Shown piece after piece: positions 18,953-29,004 of a stretch of 64,000 nt of DNA. The DNA is from Ammoniphilus resinae (GTDB taxonomy: Bacteria > Bacillota > Bacilli > Aneurinibacillales > RAOX-1). Below the pieces are notes generated by a model. It was not told the DNA's origin. It searched no databases and saw only the letters and a list, made by a program, of their open reading frames with translations. The first letter of the stretch is position 1. The number at the start of each line of letters is the position of its first letter. The stretch covers positions 434,001-498,000 of the forward strand of contig NZ_JAGGKT010000001.1 of the NCBI RefSeq assembly GCF_017873965.1, read 5' to 3'. The position numbers were made by a program, and so were the translations under genes.

Positions 18953-20188
18953 ATGATTAAGTGGAGCCGAATATGGGCTTTTTCATTAATTGTTATCTTA
19001 ATGTTTGGTGTGATCGGTTACACGGGCCTTGGGGTAGCGAAAGGAATTACCCTCGGTTTAGACTTGCAGGGTGGTTTCGAGATACTTTACGAAGTAAAAC
19101 CTGTTCATGAAGGGGAAAAATTAGACAAGGGTACGCTAACGGATACCGTTTCTGCATTGAACCGACGCGTTAACGTCATCGGGGTTTCTGAACCAGATAT
19201 TCAGGTGGAGGGAACTGACCGAATTCGTGTAAAACTAGCTGGTGTGACGAATCAGGAGCAAGCCAGAAAGCTATTGGGTGAACCAGCTCGATTATCCTTC
19301 CTGGACCCGAATGGGAAAGAACTTTTGACCGGGGATGATTTGGCTAAAAATGGTGCTTCTGTGCAATATGATGAATTAAGACGTCCATATATTGCTTTAA
19401 AACTAAAGGATGCTGATAAATTTAAGCAGATTACTGAAACTTATCTGCAACAACCAATTAGCATTGCCTTAGACGAAAAGATCCTTACAAGCCCTGTTGT
19501 ACAAAGCGTTATTTCAGGGGGAACTGCATCGATTACAGGTAATTATACGGTGGATGAAGCTACCGAATTAGCAGGGATTTTAAATGCAGGTGCACTTCCT
19601 GTAGAAATGAAGGAGATCTATTCTAATAGCGTGGGTGCTGCTTTAGGTGCCGAATCTTTGCAAAAGGGGATTTATGCCAGTTTCATTGGGATTGCTTTAA
19701 TCTTCCTGTTTATGCTTCTGTACTATCGCTGGCCAGGTGTTATTGCTATCATTACATTGGTTGTCTTTATGTATTTAACCCTACTTGTCTTGAATTGGAT
19801 GCATGCTACATTAACCCTGCCGGGGATCGCCGCCTTTATCTTGACGGTCGGGATGGCGGTTGATGCGAATATTATTACTTATGAAAGAATTAAAGAGGAG
19901 CTGCGATCTGGAAAAACCTTGCTATCAGCTGTGCGTGCTGGACAAAGGCGCTCCTTATCAACAATTATTGATGCGAACTTAACAACCATCATTGCAGGTA
20001 TCGTTTTGTTCTATTTCGGGACAAGTTCTGTTCAAGGATTTGCTGTTACTTTGATGGTCGGGATTATTTTGACGCTTCTTACCAATGTTTTTGGGACTCG
20101 TTTGCTCTTAGCAATCTGGGTTCGCTCTAATGCTTTGCGCAAACCGTGGTATTATGGCGTGAAGGAGAGTGAAATAGGTGAACTTTAA
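18953..20188 (+). CDS. secD: Protein translocase subunit SecD
   Basis: Proton-driven membrane factor that pulls exported proteins through SecYEG. The 411-residue protein has an N-terminal membrane helix (about residues 8-27), the LGLDLQGGFEI block, an extracytoplasmic P1 domain, and five C-terminal membrane helices with GMAVDANIITYERIKEE. SecD and SecF are separate genes here, unlike the fused SecDF of B. subtilis. ATG 18953 follows AAAGGAGGAG. It is translationally coupled to secF by an 11-base overlap. Confidence 0.95.
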   Translation: MIKWSRIWAFSLIVILMFGVIGYTGLGVAKGITLGLDLQGGFEILYEVKPVHEGEKLDKGTLTDTVSALNRRVNVIGVSEPDIQVEGTDRIRVKLAGVTNQEQARKLLGEPARLSFLDPNGKELLTGDDLAKNGASVQYDELRRPYIALKLKDADKFKQITETYLQQPISIALDEKILTSPVVQSVISGGTASITGNYTVDEATELAGILNAGALPVEMKEIYSNSVGAALGAESLQKGIYASFIGIALIFLFMLLYYRWPGVIAIITLVVFMYLTLLVLNWMHATLTLPGIAAFILTVGMAVDANIITYERIKEELRSGKTLLSAVRAGQRRSLSTIIDANLTTIIAGIVLFYFGTSSVQGFAVTLMVGIILTLLTNVFGTRLLLAIWVRSNALRKPWYYGVKESEIGEL

Positions 20189-21101
20189 TCCGAAGACATG
20201 GAATTATGTCTCACATAGAAAACAATTCTTTTTATTATCCGGGGTTCTCCAGATCATCGGGATATTAGGCTTACTTTTCTTAGGTTTTAATCTTGGGGTA
20301 GACTTCCAAAGCGGAACTCGCCTGGACATCGCGATTGGCAAGCCATTTACAGAAGCTGAAGTGGCAGCCGAATTAAAACAGCTGAATCTTGAACCCGGAA
20401 GCATCGTAACTGCTGGTGACAACGGTGAACGCGCAGCGGTCCGGTTCACAGAGCCTCTTAACAAGGAGCAAATTGCGAGTGTCAAGAATTCCTTCACGAA
20501 AAAGTATGGGGATCAGGTGGACATTCAAGAAAGTACAGTTGACCCGGTTGTCAGCCGCGAACTCGCGAAGAATGCCATGTATGCCTTGATATGGGCATCT
20601 ATCGGGATTGTCATCTATGTTACCGTTCGTTTTGAGTATCGCTTTGCGATTGCGGGGATCATTGCCCTGCTTCACGATGCAATAGGTGTCATATCGATCT
20701 TTTCGATTTTCCAGATTGAGGTGGATCTTCCCTTCATCGCGGCAATTCTAACCATTGTGGGTTATTCGATCAATGATACCATCGTTACATTTGACCGGAT
20801 ACGAGAAAACATGAAGCTTCATAAAGTAAAGCGTAAGGCCGATTTGGAATATGTCGTTAACCTGAGTATCCAAGAAACGATTACGCGTTCCATCAATACG
20901 GTTATTACCGTTCTAATGGCCTCAGCAGCATTGCTTATTTTTGGCGGGGAGAGCATTCGAACCTTCTCCCTTGCCCTAACAATTGGATTGTTTATCGGTA
21001 TGTATTCCTCCATCTTTATTGCCAGCCAGATCTGGTTGGAGTGGAAAGCGAAGGAATTTGCCGGAAATCGCATCACACCTACAAATAATGAAGCTTCATA
21101 A
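20178..21101 (+). CDS. secF: Protein translocase subunit SecF
   Basis: Partner of SecD. The 307-residue protein has a first membrane helix (about 18-38), the NLGVDFQSGTRLDI block, a periplasmic-type loop, and five C-terminal membrane helices with VGYSINDTIVTFDRIREN. Start GTG 20178 lies inside the end of secD and has AAGGAG upstream. The pair is one transcription unit. Confidence 0.95.
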   Translation: MNFNPKTWNYVSHRKQFFLLSGVLQIIGILGLLFLGFNLGVDFQSGTRLDIAIGKPFTEAEVAAELKQLNLEPGSIVTAGDNGERAAVRFTEPLNKEQIASVKNSFTKKYGDQVDIQESTVDPVVSRELAKNAMYALIWASIGIVIYVTVRFEYRFAIAGIIALLHDAIGVISIFSIFQIEVDLPFIAAILTIVGYSINDTIVTFDRIRENMKLHKVKRKADLEYVVNLSIQETITRSINTVITVLMASAALLIFGGESIRTFSLALTIGLFIGMYSSIFIASQIWLEWKAKEFAGNRITPTNNEAS

Positions 21102-21113
21102 AGAGCAAACTAT

Positions 21114-21142
21114 GAAAACCGCGGGATGCACCCGCGGTTTTC
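21114..21142 (+). terminator. Terminator after secF
   Basis: GAAAACCGCGGG pairs perfectly with CCCGCGGTTTTC, 12 bp. Confidence 0.85.
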
Positions 21143-21181
21143 GTATAGCGAGAAGAATTTCTGGGTGGGGTGACTTTTTTT

Positions 21182-22105
21182 ATGAAGGAAGAAAGATTTC
21201 AAAAGGCAGAATTTGCGGCCTGGCTTGGTATCATCGGAAATATTGCTTTGGCTGCAATCAAAGGAATTATCGGCATGGTTGCGAACAGTAAAGCATTAAT
21301 AGCTGATGCTGTCCATTCCGCATCAGACGTAATTGGTTCATTCGCTGTCCTGATCGGATTAAAAGCTGCCCAAAAACCTCCAGATGAAGATCATCCCTAC
21401 GGACATGGAAAGGCAGAATCGATAGCAGCGATTATTGTCTCCATTCTTTTATTTATTGTTGGTCTGGAAGTCGGATACAGCTCTTTGAAGTCATTTTTCT
21501 TGCCGCTCGAAGCCCCTGGCATGATTGCGATTTATGCTGCGTTTGGTTCTATCGTGGTCAAAGAGATGCTTTTTCGCTACAAGTACAGTCTGGGTAAGAA
21601 ATTAAACAGCCAGGCCCTGATTGCGAATGCTTGGGAGCATCGATCAGACGTCTATTCTTCATTTGCTGCATTGGTTGGAATTGGCGGAGCTATCCTCGGC
21701 GGATGGCTAAATTCACCCTTTTTATTGTACCTGGATCCCTTAGCAGGACTTGCCGTCTCGATTCTTGTTTTGAAAATGGCTTACAATATTATGAAGGAAT
21801 CCATTCATAACACATTGGATCGTGTGATCGATAGGGAAAATGCTAAAGAGCTAGTAGAATCCGTTGAACGGGTAGAAGGTGTGATGAAGGTTAATAGCTT
21901 ATTGGCACGTGAGAATGGGCACTATGTTATCGTTGATGTGAAAATTGGGGTGCAACCAGATATTACGGTGGAGGCTGGCCATGCTATAGGAAAAGAAGTG
22001 AAAATGCGTCTAATGAGCGATTATAGCCATGTGCATGACGTTATGGTGCATGTTAACCCCTATAATGGCCAATTCCCTGAACAGCATACAGAGATTATCC
22101 AATAA
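21182..22105 (+). CDS. Cation diffusion facilitator transporter
   Basis: The 307-residue protein is a proton-coupled efflux transporter of Zn2+, Fe2+ or Mn2+ (CDF family, FieF/YeaB-like). Six membrane segments fill residues 10-205, with metal-site residues in DAVHSASD (TM2) and in HRSDVYSS (TM5), and the DEDHPYGHGK loop between TM2 and TM3. A C-terminal cytoplasmic ferredoxin-like domain follows (VEGVMKVNSLLARENG). ATG 21182 is preferred to the GTG at 21170, which overlaps the G-rich ribosome binding site. The metal cannot be told from sequence. Confidence 0.88.
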   Translation: MKEERFQKAEFAAWLGIIGNIALAAIKGIIGMVANSKALIADAVHSASDVIGSFAVLIGLKAAQKPPDEDHPYGHGKAESIAAIIVSILLFIVGLEVGYSSLKSFFLPLEAPGMIAIYAAFGSIVVKEMLFRYKYSLGKKLNSQALIANAWEHRSDVYSSFAALVGIGGAILGGWLNSPFLLYLDPLAGLAVSILVLKMAYNIMKESIHNTLDRVIDRENAKELVESVERVEGVMKVNSLLARENGHYVIVDVKIGVQPDITVEAGHAIGKEVKMRLMSDYSHVHDVMVHVNPYNGQFPEQHTEIIQ

Positions 22106-22176
22106 AGGAAATAGTTGTTTGAATCTTTTTCGTTTAGTAAAATTGAGTCAGCCCAAGTTTAGGAGGAAATAAAATC

Positions 22177-22689
22177 ATGGACTACAAACCATACATTAGA
22201 ATTATCGAAAACTTCCCTAAGGAAGGAATACGATTTAAAGATATTACAACCTTATTGAAGGATGGCAATACATATAAGCAGGCAATAGATGAGATTGCAG
22301 AATATGCGAAACAAATGCAGATAGACATCATTGCCGGGCCAGAGGCAAGAGGATTTGTTATTGGGGCACCATTGGCCTATTCGCTTGGAAAGGGGTTCGC
22401 TCCCGTCAGGAAAGAGGGAAAGCTACCAAGTGAAGTCATATCCGCAGATTATGATTTGGAATATGGAAAAGACCGTCTTTCTATGCACAAGGATGCAATT
22501 CAGCCAGGGCAGCGGGTTTTAATTGCTGATGATTTGCTCGCGACTGGCGGGACGATCTCTACGACGATTAAATTAGTTGAAGAATTAGGTGGTGTGATCG
22601 TCGGTGCTGCCTTTTTAATTGAATTAACTTACCTCAATGGACGTGATAAGATGAAGGGGATCGATGTGTTTTCCTTGGTGAAGTATTAG
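22177..22689 (+). CDS. apt: Adenine phosphoribosyltransferase
   Basis: Salvages adenine to AMP with PRPP. The 170-residue protein has the PRPP-binding motif [13 protein letters not shown] (about residues 112-124) and the adenine-hood residues of the N-terminal [15 protein letters not shown] block. AGGAGGAAATA precedes the ATG. In B. subtilis recJ lies directly upstream; here a cation transporter does. Confidence 0.95.
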   Translation: MDYKPYIRIIENFPKEGIRFKDITTLLKDGNTYKQAIDEIAEYAKQMQIDIIAGPEARGFVIGAPLAYSLGKGFAPVRKEGKLPSEVISADYDLEYGKDRLSMHKDAIQPGQRVLIADDLLATGGTISTTIKLVEELGGVIVGAAFLIELTYLNGRDKMKGIDVFSLVKY

Positions 22690-22702
22690 AGGGAGACTGA
22701 CC

Positions 22703-22795
22703 GTGTCGTCGATTCAAGAAGTATTAACCGGAAAATTTCCGGTTATTGTTGGAAGTAAATTGAGTAGAATATCCACCTTTCCAAGTTTAACCTGA
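22703..22795 (+). CDS. Possible 30-aa peptide or gene remnant
   Basis: A GTG at 22703 with GAGGGAGA upstream opens a 30-codon frame beginning MSSIQEVLTGKFPVIVGSKL. The start signal looks genuine and the first 20 residues look protein-like, but nothing is recognised. It may be what is left of a gene deleted between apt and relA. Confidence 0.3.
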   Translation: MSSIQEVLTGKFPVIVGSKLSRISTFPSLT

Positions 22796-22801
22796 AAAGA
22801 T

Positions 22802-22867
22802 CCGCTTATTTAAGAATAAACTTTCCATTTAGATCAATTAAGTGGAATCTTTTACTTATTTAAGCGG
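22802..22867 (+). terminator. Long imperfect hairpin after apt
   Basis: CCGCTTATTTAAG faces CTTATTTAAGCGG, pairing except at two central A/T positions, with an inner TTCCAT/GTGGAA stem. A weak CTCTTT follows. It may end the apt transcript. The remaining bases to 22938 show nothing else. Confidence 0.5.
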
Positions 22868-22938
22868 CTCTTTATGAACTGTCCTTCATCCACTAATGCC
22901 TAAACCTTCCTGCCCCCTCATATTTCACCACTCGCCGC

Positions 22939-22967
22939 TTTACTTTCTGTAAATTTTCTATGATAAT
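22939..22967 (+). promoter_or_regulatory. Possible SigA promoter of relA
   Basis: TTTACT (22939-22944) and GATAAT (22962-22967) are separated by 17 bases, upstream of relA by about 60 bases. Confidence 0.4.
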
Positions 22968-23027
22968 GAATAGAATAATACACTTATGGAGTAGAGAGAT
23001 AGACCAGAGAAATGAAAGGTGAAAGAA

Positions 23028-25220
23028 ATGACTGTGGATACCGCTGCTATTGAACAGGCTTCAATTAATGCCATAAGCAAAGCCAAAAAATATCTTCCCG
23101 AAAAGGACATAGATTTACTCGAACGCGCCTATGCTTTGGCAAGAGAAGCTCACGAGGGGCAGATCCGGAAATCTGGAGCACCCTACATCATTCATCCGAT
23201 TGCAGTAGCAGAGATTCTTCTTAATATGCAAATGGATGCGGTTACGGTAGCTGCAGCTTTTTTACATGACGTTGTAGAGGATACTCCCATAACACTAGAA
23301 GAGCTAAGAAAACAGTTTGGCGACGAGGTAGCGAAACTAGTGGACGGCGTGACGAAGCTGGGGAGAATTAAATATAAATCAAAAGAAGAACAACAGGCCG
23401 AAAATCACCGAAAGATGTTTGTGGCCATGGCCCAGGATATACGTGTTATTCTGATTAAACTTGCAGATCGGCTGCATAATATGCGGACGCTTAAACACCT
23501 TCCGGAAGAGAAGCAAAGAAGAATTGCCAATGAAACACTGGAAATCTTTGCCCCATTGGCCCATCGTCTGGGGATCGCATCAATTAAATGGGAAATGGAA
23601 GATATTGCTCTTCGTTACATCAATCCGCAGCAATATTACCGAATCGTCAATTTAATGCAGAAAAAACGGACGGAACGTGAGAAGCATGTTGAACAGGTGA
23701 TTCAGGAAATTGATGAGAAACTTGGTGAATTGCAAATTTCTGCCGATATTTCTGGACGACCGAAACATTTATACAGTATCTATCGAAAGATGACTCAACA
23801 AAATAAAGAATTCAACGAAATCTATGATCTTCTTGCCGTGCGTGTCATCGTAAGCGATATTCGGGATTGCTATGCTGTTTTAGGTGTAATACACACACTT
23901 TGGAAACCAATGCCTGGTCGTTTTAAGGATTATATTGCGATGCCCAAGGCTAATATGTACCAGTCCCTTCATACGACAGTTATTGGACCGAACGGCGAAC
24001 CGTTGGAAGTGCAAATCCGTACGTATGAGATGCATCGTATTGCCGAGTACGGGATTGCCGCCCACTGGGCCTATAAGGAAGGGAAAACCACGGCCAACGA
24101 AACATTTGAGGATAAGCTTTCCTGGTTCCGGGAAATCCTTGATATGCAGGATGATGCAAAGGACGCTCAAGAGTTTATGGAATCCTTAAAAATGGATCTT
24201 TTCTCTGATGTGGTTTTTGTATTCACCCCGAAAGGAGATGTCATCGAACTTCCGAATGGTTCCGGTCCTTTGGATTTTGCCTATAAAATTCACTCGGAAG
24301 TGGGTAATCGATGTATTGGTGCAAAGGTAAACAGCAAGATTGTCGCTCTTGATCATTCGCTTAAAACGGGAGATATTGTTGAAGTCTTAACCTCCAAACA
24401 CAGCTATGGTCCTAGCAGGGATTGGTTAAAAATTGCAAAGTCTTCGCAGGCTCGCAATAAAATAAAGGCATGGTTTAAAAAGGAAAAACGCGAAGAAAAC
24501 GTTCTTAAAGGGAGAGAATCCGTCGAGAATGAATTAAAGAAACTCGGATTTGATCCGAAGGAAGCTTTAACTGCAGAAAATATTGCTGATGCAGCCGGAA
24601 AGTATAATTTTTCAAATGAAGAAGATATGTATGCAGCTGTAGGCTATGGTGGGATTACAGCAGCCCAGATTGCTGGCAAGTTAACAGAAAAGCTGAGAAG
24701 GTTGCGCGATGAAAAACTTCTGCCTGAAATCAAAACGGACTTTAAGCAGGATTTTGCTAAACGCAAATCTCCTACACAGGGGGTCTCGGTTAAGGGCATT
24801 GATAATTTACTGGTTCGTTTTTCAAGATGCTGCACACCGATTCCAGGGGATGAAATTGTTGGCTTCATTACCAGAGGCCGTGGAATATCTGTGCATCGTC
24901 AGAATTGCCCCAACATATACCAAGAGGATGAAAAAGATCGACTTATTTCCGTCGAATGGGAAAGCCAATGCATACAGCAATTTGATGTGGAAATTGAAGT
25001 GACAGGACATGATCGTAATGGATTGCTTAATGAAGTGATCAATACGGTCGCAGATATGAAAACAAATATTGTGGCTGTAGCCGGCAAGACAGATAAATAT
25101 AAAATGGCGAAAATCAATATGACGATTGCCATTGAAAATACGAATCACCTGCATAAAGTGGTGGAAAGGCTGAAAAGAATTAAAGATGTCTATTCCGTAA
25201 GAAGAGTTTTAAACACGTAG
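23028..25220 (+). CDS. relA: Bifunctional (p)ppGpp synthetase/hydrolase Rel
   Basis: Makes and degrades the alarmone (p)ppGpp in the stringent response. The 730-residue protein has, in order, an HD hydrolase domain with H80-D81 in HDVVEDT, a synthetase domain with [13 protein letters not shown] and EVQIRT, a TGS domain near 390-450, a zinc-finger-like CC region ([12 protein letters not shown]), and a C-terminal ACT domain. Both catalytic halves look complete, so it is bifunctional. ATG 23028 has AAAGGTG 6 bases upstream. It is followed 10 bases later by dtd. Confidence 0.96.
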   Translation: MTVDTAAIEQASINAISKAKKYLPEKDIDLLERAYALAREAHEGQIRKSGAPYIIHPIAVAEILLNMQMDAVTVAAAFLHDVVEDTPITLEELRKQFGDEVAKLVDGVTKLGRIKYKSKEEQQAENHRKMFVAMAQDIRVILIKLADRLHNMRTLKHLPEEKQRRIANETLEIFAPLAHRLGIASIKWEMEDIALRYINPQQYYRIVNLMQKKRTEREKHVEQVIQEIDEKLGELQISADISGRPKHLYSIYRKMTQQNKEFNEIYDLLAVRVIVSDIRDCYAVLGVIHTLWKPMPGRFKDYIAMPKANMYQSLHTTVIGPNGEPLEVQIRTYEMHRIAEYGIAAHWAYKEGKTTANETFEDKLSWFREILDMQDDAKDAQEFMESLKMDLFSDVVFVFTPKGDVIELPNGSGPLDFAYKIHSEVGNRCIGAKVNSKIVALDHSLKTGDIVEVLTSKHSYGPSRDWLKIAKSSQARNKIKAWFKKEKREENVLKGRESVENELKKLGFDPKEALTAENIADAAGKYNFSNEEDMYAAVGYGGITAAQIAGKLTEKLRRLRDEKLLPEIKTDFKQDFAKRKSPTQGVSVKGIDNLLVRFSRCCTPIPGDEIVGFITRGRGISVHRQNCPNIYQEDEKDRLISVEWESQCIQQFDVEIEVTGHDRNGLLNEVINTVADMKTNIVAVAGKTDKYKMAKINMTIAIENTNHLHKVVERLKRIKDVYSVRRVLNT

Positions 25221-25230
25221 GGGAGAAATC

Positions 25231-25668
25231 ATGAAAGTAGTTATTCAACGGAGTCTAAAAGCTTCAGTCGAGGTAGAAGGGAAGCTTGTCGGTCAGATCG
25301 ATCGTGGGTTGGTACTTCTAGTGGGCATCACGCATGAAGATACGGAAGAAGACGTTACGTTTATCGCAGAAAAAGTGGCAAACCTAAGGATCTTTGAAGA
25401 TGAACAGGGAAAAATGAATCACTCTGTTTTGGAGGTGGGGGGAAGTTTGCTTTCCGTTTCGCAATTCACCTTGTACGGGGATTGTCGAAAGGGGAGGCGC
25501 CCCAGTTTTGTTTCAGCAGCCAAACCGGATCACGCTATGCCGTTATACGAACTATTTAATGAAAAACTGCGCGATCGTGGGTTGCGTGTGGAAACAGGCA
25601 CCTTTGGTGCAGATATGAAGGTTCAATTAATTAACGATGGGCCTGTGACATTGATATTGGAAAGTTGA
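25231..25668 (+). CDS. dtd: D-aminoacyl-tRNA deacylase
   Basis: Hydrolyses D-aminoacyl-tRNA and Gly-tRNAAla. The 145-residue protein carries the family motifs [17 protein letters not shown] and INDGPVT. It lies 10 bases after relA, the usual Firmicute arrangement, and is probably in the same operon. Confidence 0.95.
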   Translation: MKVVIQRSLKASVEVEGKLVGQIDRGLVLLVGITHEDTEEDVTFIAEKVANLRIFEDEQGKMNHSVLEVGGSLLSVSQFTLYGDCRKGRRPSFVSAAKPDHAMPLYELFNEKLRDRGLRVETGTFGADMKVQLINDGPVTLILES

Positions 25669-25670
25669 TA

Positions 25671-25699
25671 TAAGAGGGACCCTACTGGGTCCCTCTTAT
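25671..25699. terminator. Bidirectional terminator between dtd and the amidase
   Basis: AAGAGGGACCC pairs with GGGTCCCTCTT around TACT. It serves the two convergent genes. Confidence 0.88.
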
Positions 25700-27015
25700 T
25701 ACTTATCCTTAAAATATCGTATAACCCCTTGAAAAATCCCCTCTGCTGCGTTTCTTTGGTATTCCTTTGTATTTAACTGAATTTCTTCCTGATAATTTGT
25801 CAGAAATCCCAATTCACAGAGGACAGCTAGCTGGGGATTTTCCCTTAAGACAAAATAATCTCCGAAGCGTGCATTTAAATCCGTCAATCCGGTGTGTTTC
25901 ACGAGAGATTCCTGGATTTGCTCGGCTAGTTTTTTATCTTCTCCATCGCTGTAAAAATAGGTGATAAGCCCGTTCACCCGATAATTTTCACTGGTGTTAT
26001 GATGAAGGCTAATAAATACATCGGCTTGATGAATGATCGAGGCATCGACACGGCTCTGTAAGGAAAGCTTTCGGTCATCCTGGCGCGTTAAGATGACTTT
26101 TGCCCCAGCTTCCTTTAAGTGATTGGTAAGAAGCTGGCTTACTTCAAGGTTGATGATTTTTTCCAGTGTTCCCAAATGGGGGCCAATAGCCCCGCTGTCA
26201 GAACCTCCATGACCGGGATCAATGATAATTGTTTTTCCTTTTAACAGATCTCCAATTTCTTTTCTTGAAACATTGGGAAGTCCTTCTGCAGCTACAATCC
26301 ACCCAGCAACAAAAGCGGTTTCTTGAGTGGTCAGACGAATTTTAAACCAATCCCCTACTTGTTCAAGGACGGGGAATCGTTCTCCCTCTTGGGCAATATG
26401 GACGACTGGAAAAGAGGTGTCTGCACCTGAACGAATGTTTGTGCCGGTGCTTAAAATTTTTATAAAGCCCTGTGAAGAAGTATGCACTTGGGAATTAGAA
26501 TCCTTGTCCTTTTTTACAAGCCAACCCGCGACCCATCCTGAGGAGTCTTCTGAAAATTTAATCTTAATCCAATCCCCCTGCTCTTCCAATGCCAAATAGG
26601 ATTTTTCTTGTGACAGCTGGGCAACAGTGGAAAAGGATGTACTTGGACCGGATCTCACGTTCAGAGCTTCAATCGTTGGAGAAATCTTGTAGAGTGCTGT
26701 GTTGTTCTTTTCCTCAGCTTCAACCTGTATTTCGACCAACCAGGAAGCAACCCACCCTTTTTTCCCCTGATCAAAGATAATTTCGATCCAATCGTCCCTC
26801 ATGTCTGATATCTGGTAGGATTCTCCCTGATGCACTTCACCAACAATTGGGTAGTTTAATCCCGGCTCTTCACGGACATTCAAAGTGCTCACAGTGACGG
26901 AAGCCGTTTGCTTTCCCTCAGAAGAGACGGTCAGCATAGGCAGGGTCGGAGAAAATAAAAAAACAAGAATGAAGAGGATCGGAATCCACATACGAAAGAA
27001 CGGAAGTTGCGGCAA
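25699..27015 (-). CDS. N-acetylmuramoyl-L-alanine amidase with three SH3 domains
   Basis: Exported peptidoglycan hydrolase of the YrvJ type. After a signal peptide come three bacterial SH3 repeats (about residues 38-100, 108-168, 185-245, each with an LNVR or NIRSG core) and a C-terminal Amidase_3 domain (about 265-435). The zinc ligands appear in DPGHGGSDSGA, in the glutamate of LEKIINLEVS and in SLHHN, and the catalytic glutamate in LCELGFLTN. Starts are all TTG: 27015 has AGGAAAGGA 9 bases upstream; 27039 would add eight residues but no ribosome binding site. It is convergent with dtd, as yrvJ is in B. subtilis. Confidence 0.88.
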   Translation of the reverse strand: MPQLPFFRMWIPILFILVFLFSPTLPMLTVSSEGKQTASVTVSTLNVREEPGLNYPIVGEVHQGESYQISDMRDDWIEIIFDQGKKGWVASWLVEIQVEAEEKNNTALYKISPTIEALNVRSGPSTSFSTVAQLSQEKSYLALEEQGDWIKIKFSEDSSGWVAGWLVKKDKDSNSQVHTSSQGFIKILSTGTNIRSGADTSFPVVHIAQEGERFPVLEQVGDWFKIRLTTQETAFVAGWIVAAEGLPNVSRKEIGDLLKGKTIIIDPGHGGSDSGAIGPHLGTLEKIINLEVSQLLTNHLKEAGAKVILTRQDDRKLSLQSRVDASIIHQADVFISLHHNTSENYRVNGLITYFYSDGEDKKLAEQIQESLVKHTGLTDLNARFGDYFVLRENPQLAVLCELGFLTNYQEEIQLNTKEYQRNAAEGIFQGVIRYFKDK

Positions 27016-27160
27016 TTGTGACAATCCTTTCCTGCTCAAAATTATTTAAGAACTACACTTCGCTAAATAACAAAGGATCTCCTTTAAGATCATAAAAAAA
27101 GCTGGAAAATGGGAATAATGGAGGAGATAAGGATACTGCTGTGACGAAAGGAGTTTACCT

Positions 27161-27340
27161 ATGAGGCAGAATAAAAAGGAAATCCAATCCCAAAGAACCA
27201 TATCAATAGGTTTAACCACCGATTTTCAGGATTATACGTGTGAGGAAAGCAACGTGGATGTTTTTATGGCCAAGAATATCCCAAATAGAACGGGACAGGA
27301 GATGAGCAGAATGTTGGGAGAAAACCGTTCGTGGAACTAA
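27161..27340 (+). CDS. Unrecognised 59-aa protein
   Basis: ATG 27161 has a strong AAAGGAG about 9 bases upstream and opens a 59-codon frame beginning MRQNKKEIQSQRTISIGLTT. The product is hydrophilic, with no membrane segment and one cysteine. I do not recognise it. The good ribosome binding site and position between the amidase and hemZ favour a real small gene. Confidence 0.5.
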   Translation: MRQNKKEIQSQRTISIGLTTDFQDYTCEESNVDVFMAKNIPNRTGQEMSRMLGENRSWN

Positions 27341-27423
27341 GTTGAACGGTTAACAGGGTGGAAATAGCGGGAACAATGTGGTACATTATACGATAAATTT
27401 GGCGTTTAATGAAGGTGGAAACG

Positions 27424-28923
27424 ATGAAAATATCGATTTTGGGAATAGAGGAGACATATCAGCGGAGCTTCCAGCATATAATTCAGCTTTTTTTGGAAGA
27501 TCCAGAAGTAGTGTTTCAAACAGATGAAAACGCAAATCTTTTGGTTAGCTATCCGATTATGAGTGACAAACAGGTGCATATCCTGCTTGAAAACGTAGAG
27601 AACCATCAAAGGCTTGAAAAAACAGTTTCCAGTGTGACAAGGATTATCGCAGAAGAAGACAAGAAGAAACATCTTAAGCGGATGATGTCGCAGGCGTTAT
27701 TATTAGTGCTTCAGGACTTTACTGGGATCGAACAACCATGGGGAATTCTCACTGGAATTAGACCAACTAAACTTCTACATAGGCAACTCCGTGAAGGGAA
27801 AGATCTGCCCCAATCTCAACAGAAAATTAAAGAAGAATACTTGGTTCGTAACGAAAAAATTGAGCTGATGCAGGATATTGTGAAATCCCAGCTAACGGCA
27901 GTTCCAGATCTATATCAGCTTTCCAAAGAAGTCAGTATTTATATTGGTATTCCATTTTGTCCAACAAAATGTGCCTATTGTACTTTTCCAGCCTATGCGA
28001 TTCAGGGGAAACAAGGATCTGTTCAGTCTTTCTTAGGTGGGCTTCACTATGAAATGGAAATGATCGGAAACTGGTTAAAGGAACAAGGGATTGGGATTAC
28101 GACGGTTTATTTCGGTGGTGGAACTCCTACAAGTATTACCGCTGAAGAGATGGATTTGCTTTATGAAAAAATGTATCAGGTGTTTCCGAGAATGGATAAG
28201 GTTCGAGAAGTCACGGTAGAGGCGGGGCGTCCGGATACGATCACCGAAGAAAAACTAAAGGTATTAAAAAAGTGGAAGATTGATCGGATAAGCATTAATC
28301 CACAGTCTTATATACAGGAGACATTAAATGCCATCGGGCGCCACCACACCGTGGAGGAAACGGTCGAAAAATTTATTCTTTCCCGGGAAATGGGGATGAA
28401 AAATATCAATATGGATCTAATTATCGGACTTCCTGGCGAGGGAATTAAGGAATTTCACCATTCTTTGCAAGAAACAGCCCAGCTAATGCCAGAATCCCTA
28501 ACGGTGCATACCTTATCCTTTAAACGGGCATCAGAAATGACCCGAAATAAAGAGAAATACAAGGTAGCAGATCGATTTGAAGTTATGGAAATGATGAAGC
28601 TTGCCGAACAATGGACGATCGAGAAAGGGTATTCCCCATACTACCTTTATCGCCAAAAAAATATACTTGGAAATTTAGAAAATGTAGGGTATGCCCTGCC
28701 GGGAAAAGAAAGCATTTATAATATCATGATTATGGAAGAAATGCAGACGATCATTGGGTTAGGGTGCGGTGCCGCAAGCAAGTGGGTTGACCCCGTCACT
28801 GGGGAGATTTCCCGCTTTGCCAATCCAAAGGAACCAAAAGCCTATAATGAGAACTACGAACACTATACTAAGGAAAAGATTAAGGCATTAAACCGGCTAT
28901 TTGGAAAGATGCTTATTAAATAA
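27424..28923 (+). CDS. hemZ: Radical SAM coproporphyrinogen III oxidase-like protein HemZ
   Basis: A 499-residue radical SAM protein of the HemN/HemZ family. The 4Fe-4S cysteines are in FCPTKCAYC (C179, C183, C186), followed by YFGGGTPTS and a long HemN-like barrel. HemZ in B. subtilis is linked to anaerobic coproporphyrinogen conversion, but several relatives are heme chaperones rather than oxidases, so the reaction is inferred. ATG 27424 is preferred because GAAGGTGGA overlaps the ATG at 27409. In B. subtilis hemZ also lies between yrvJ and hisS. Confidence 0.88.
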   Translation: MKISILGIEETYQRSFQHIIQLFLEDPEVVFQTDENANLLVSYPIMSDKQVHILLENVENHQRLEKTVSSVTRIIAEEDKKKHLKRMMSQALLLVLQDFTGIEQPWGILTGIRPTKLLHRQLREGKDLPQSQQKIKEEYLVRNEKIELMQDIVKSQLTAVPDLYQLSKEVSIYIGIPFCPTKCAYCTFPAYAIQGKQGSVQSFLGGLHYEMEMIGNWLKEQGIGITTVYFGGGTPTSITAEEMDLLYEKMYQVFPRMDKVREVTVEAGRPDTITEEKLKVLKKWKIDRISINPQSYIQETLNAIGRHHTVEETVEKFILSREMGMKNINMDLIIGLPGEGIKEFHHSLQETAQLMPESLTVHTLSFKRASEMTRNKEKYKVADRFEVMEMMKLAEQWTIEKGYSPYYLYRQKNILGNLENVGYALPGKESIYNIMIMEEMQTIIGLGCGAASKWVDPVTGEISRFANPKEPKAYNENYEHYTKEKIKALNRLFGKMLIK

Positions 28924-28932
28924 GATTTTAAC

Positions 28933-28961
28933 TTGACATTGATGAACCTCTTAGGTTAGAT
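28933..28961 (+). promoter_or_regulatory. SigA promoter of the hisS-aspS leader
   Basis: Perfect TTGACA (28933-28938), 17-base spacer, TTAGAT at 28956-28961. Confidence 0.7.
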
Positions 28962-29004
28962 TATTAGAAGCTTCGTAAAATCTAGTGTCGATCAATTAAA
29001 TATC

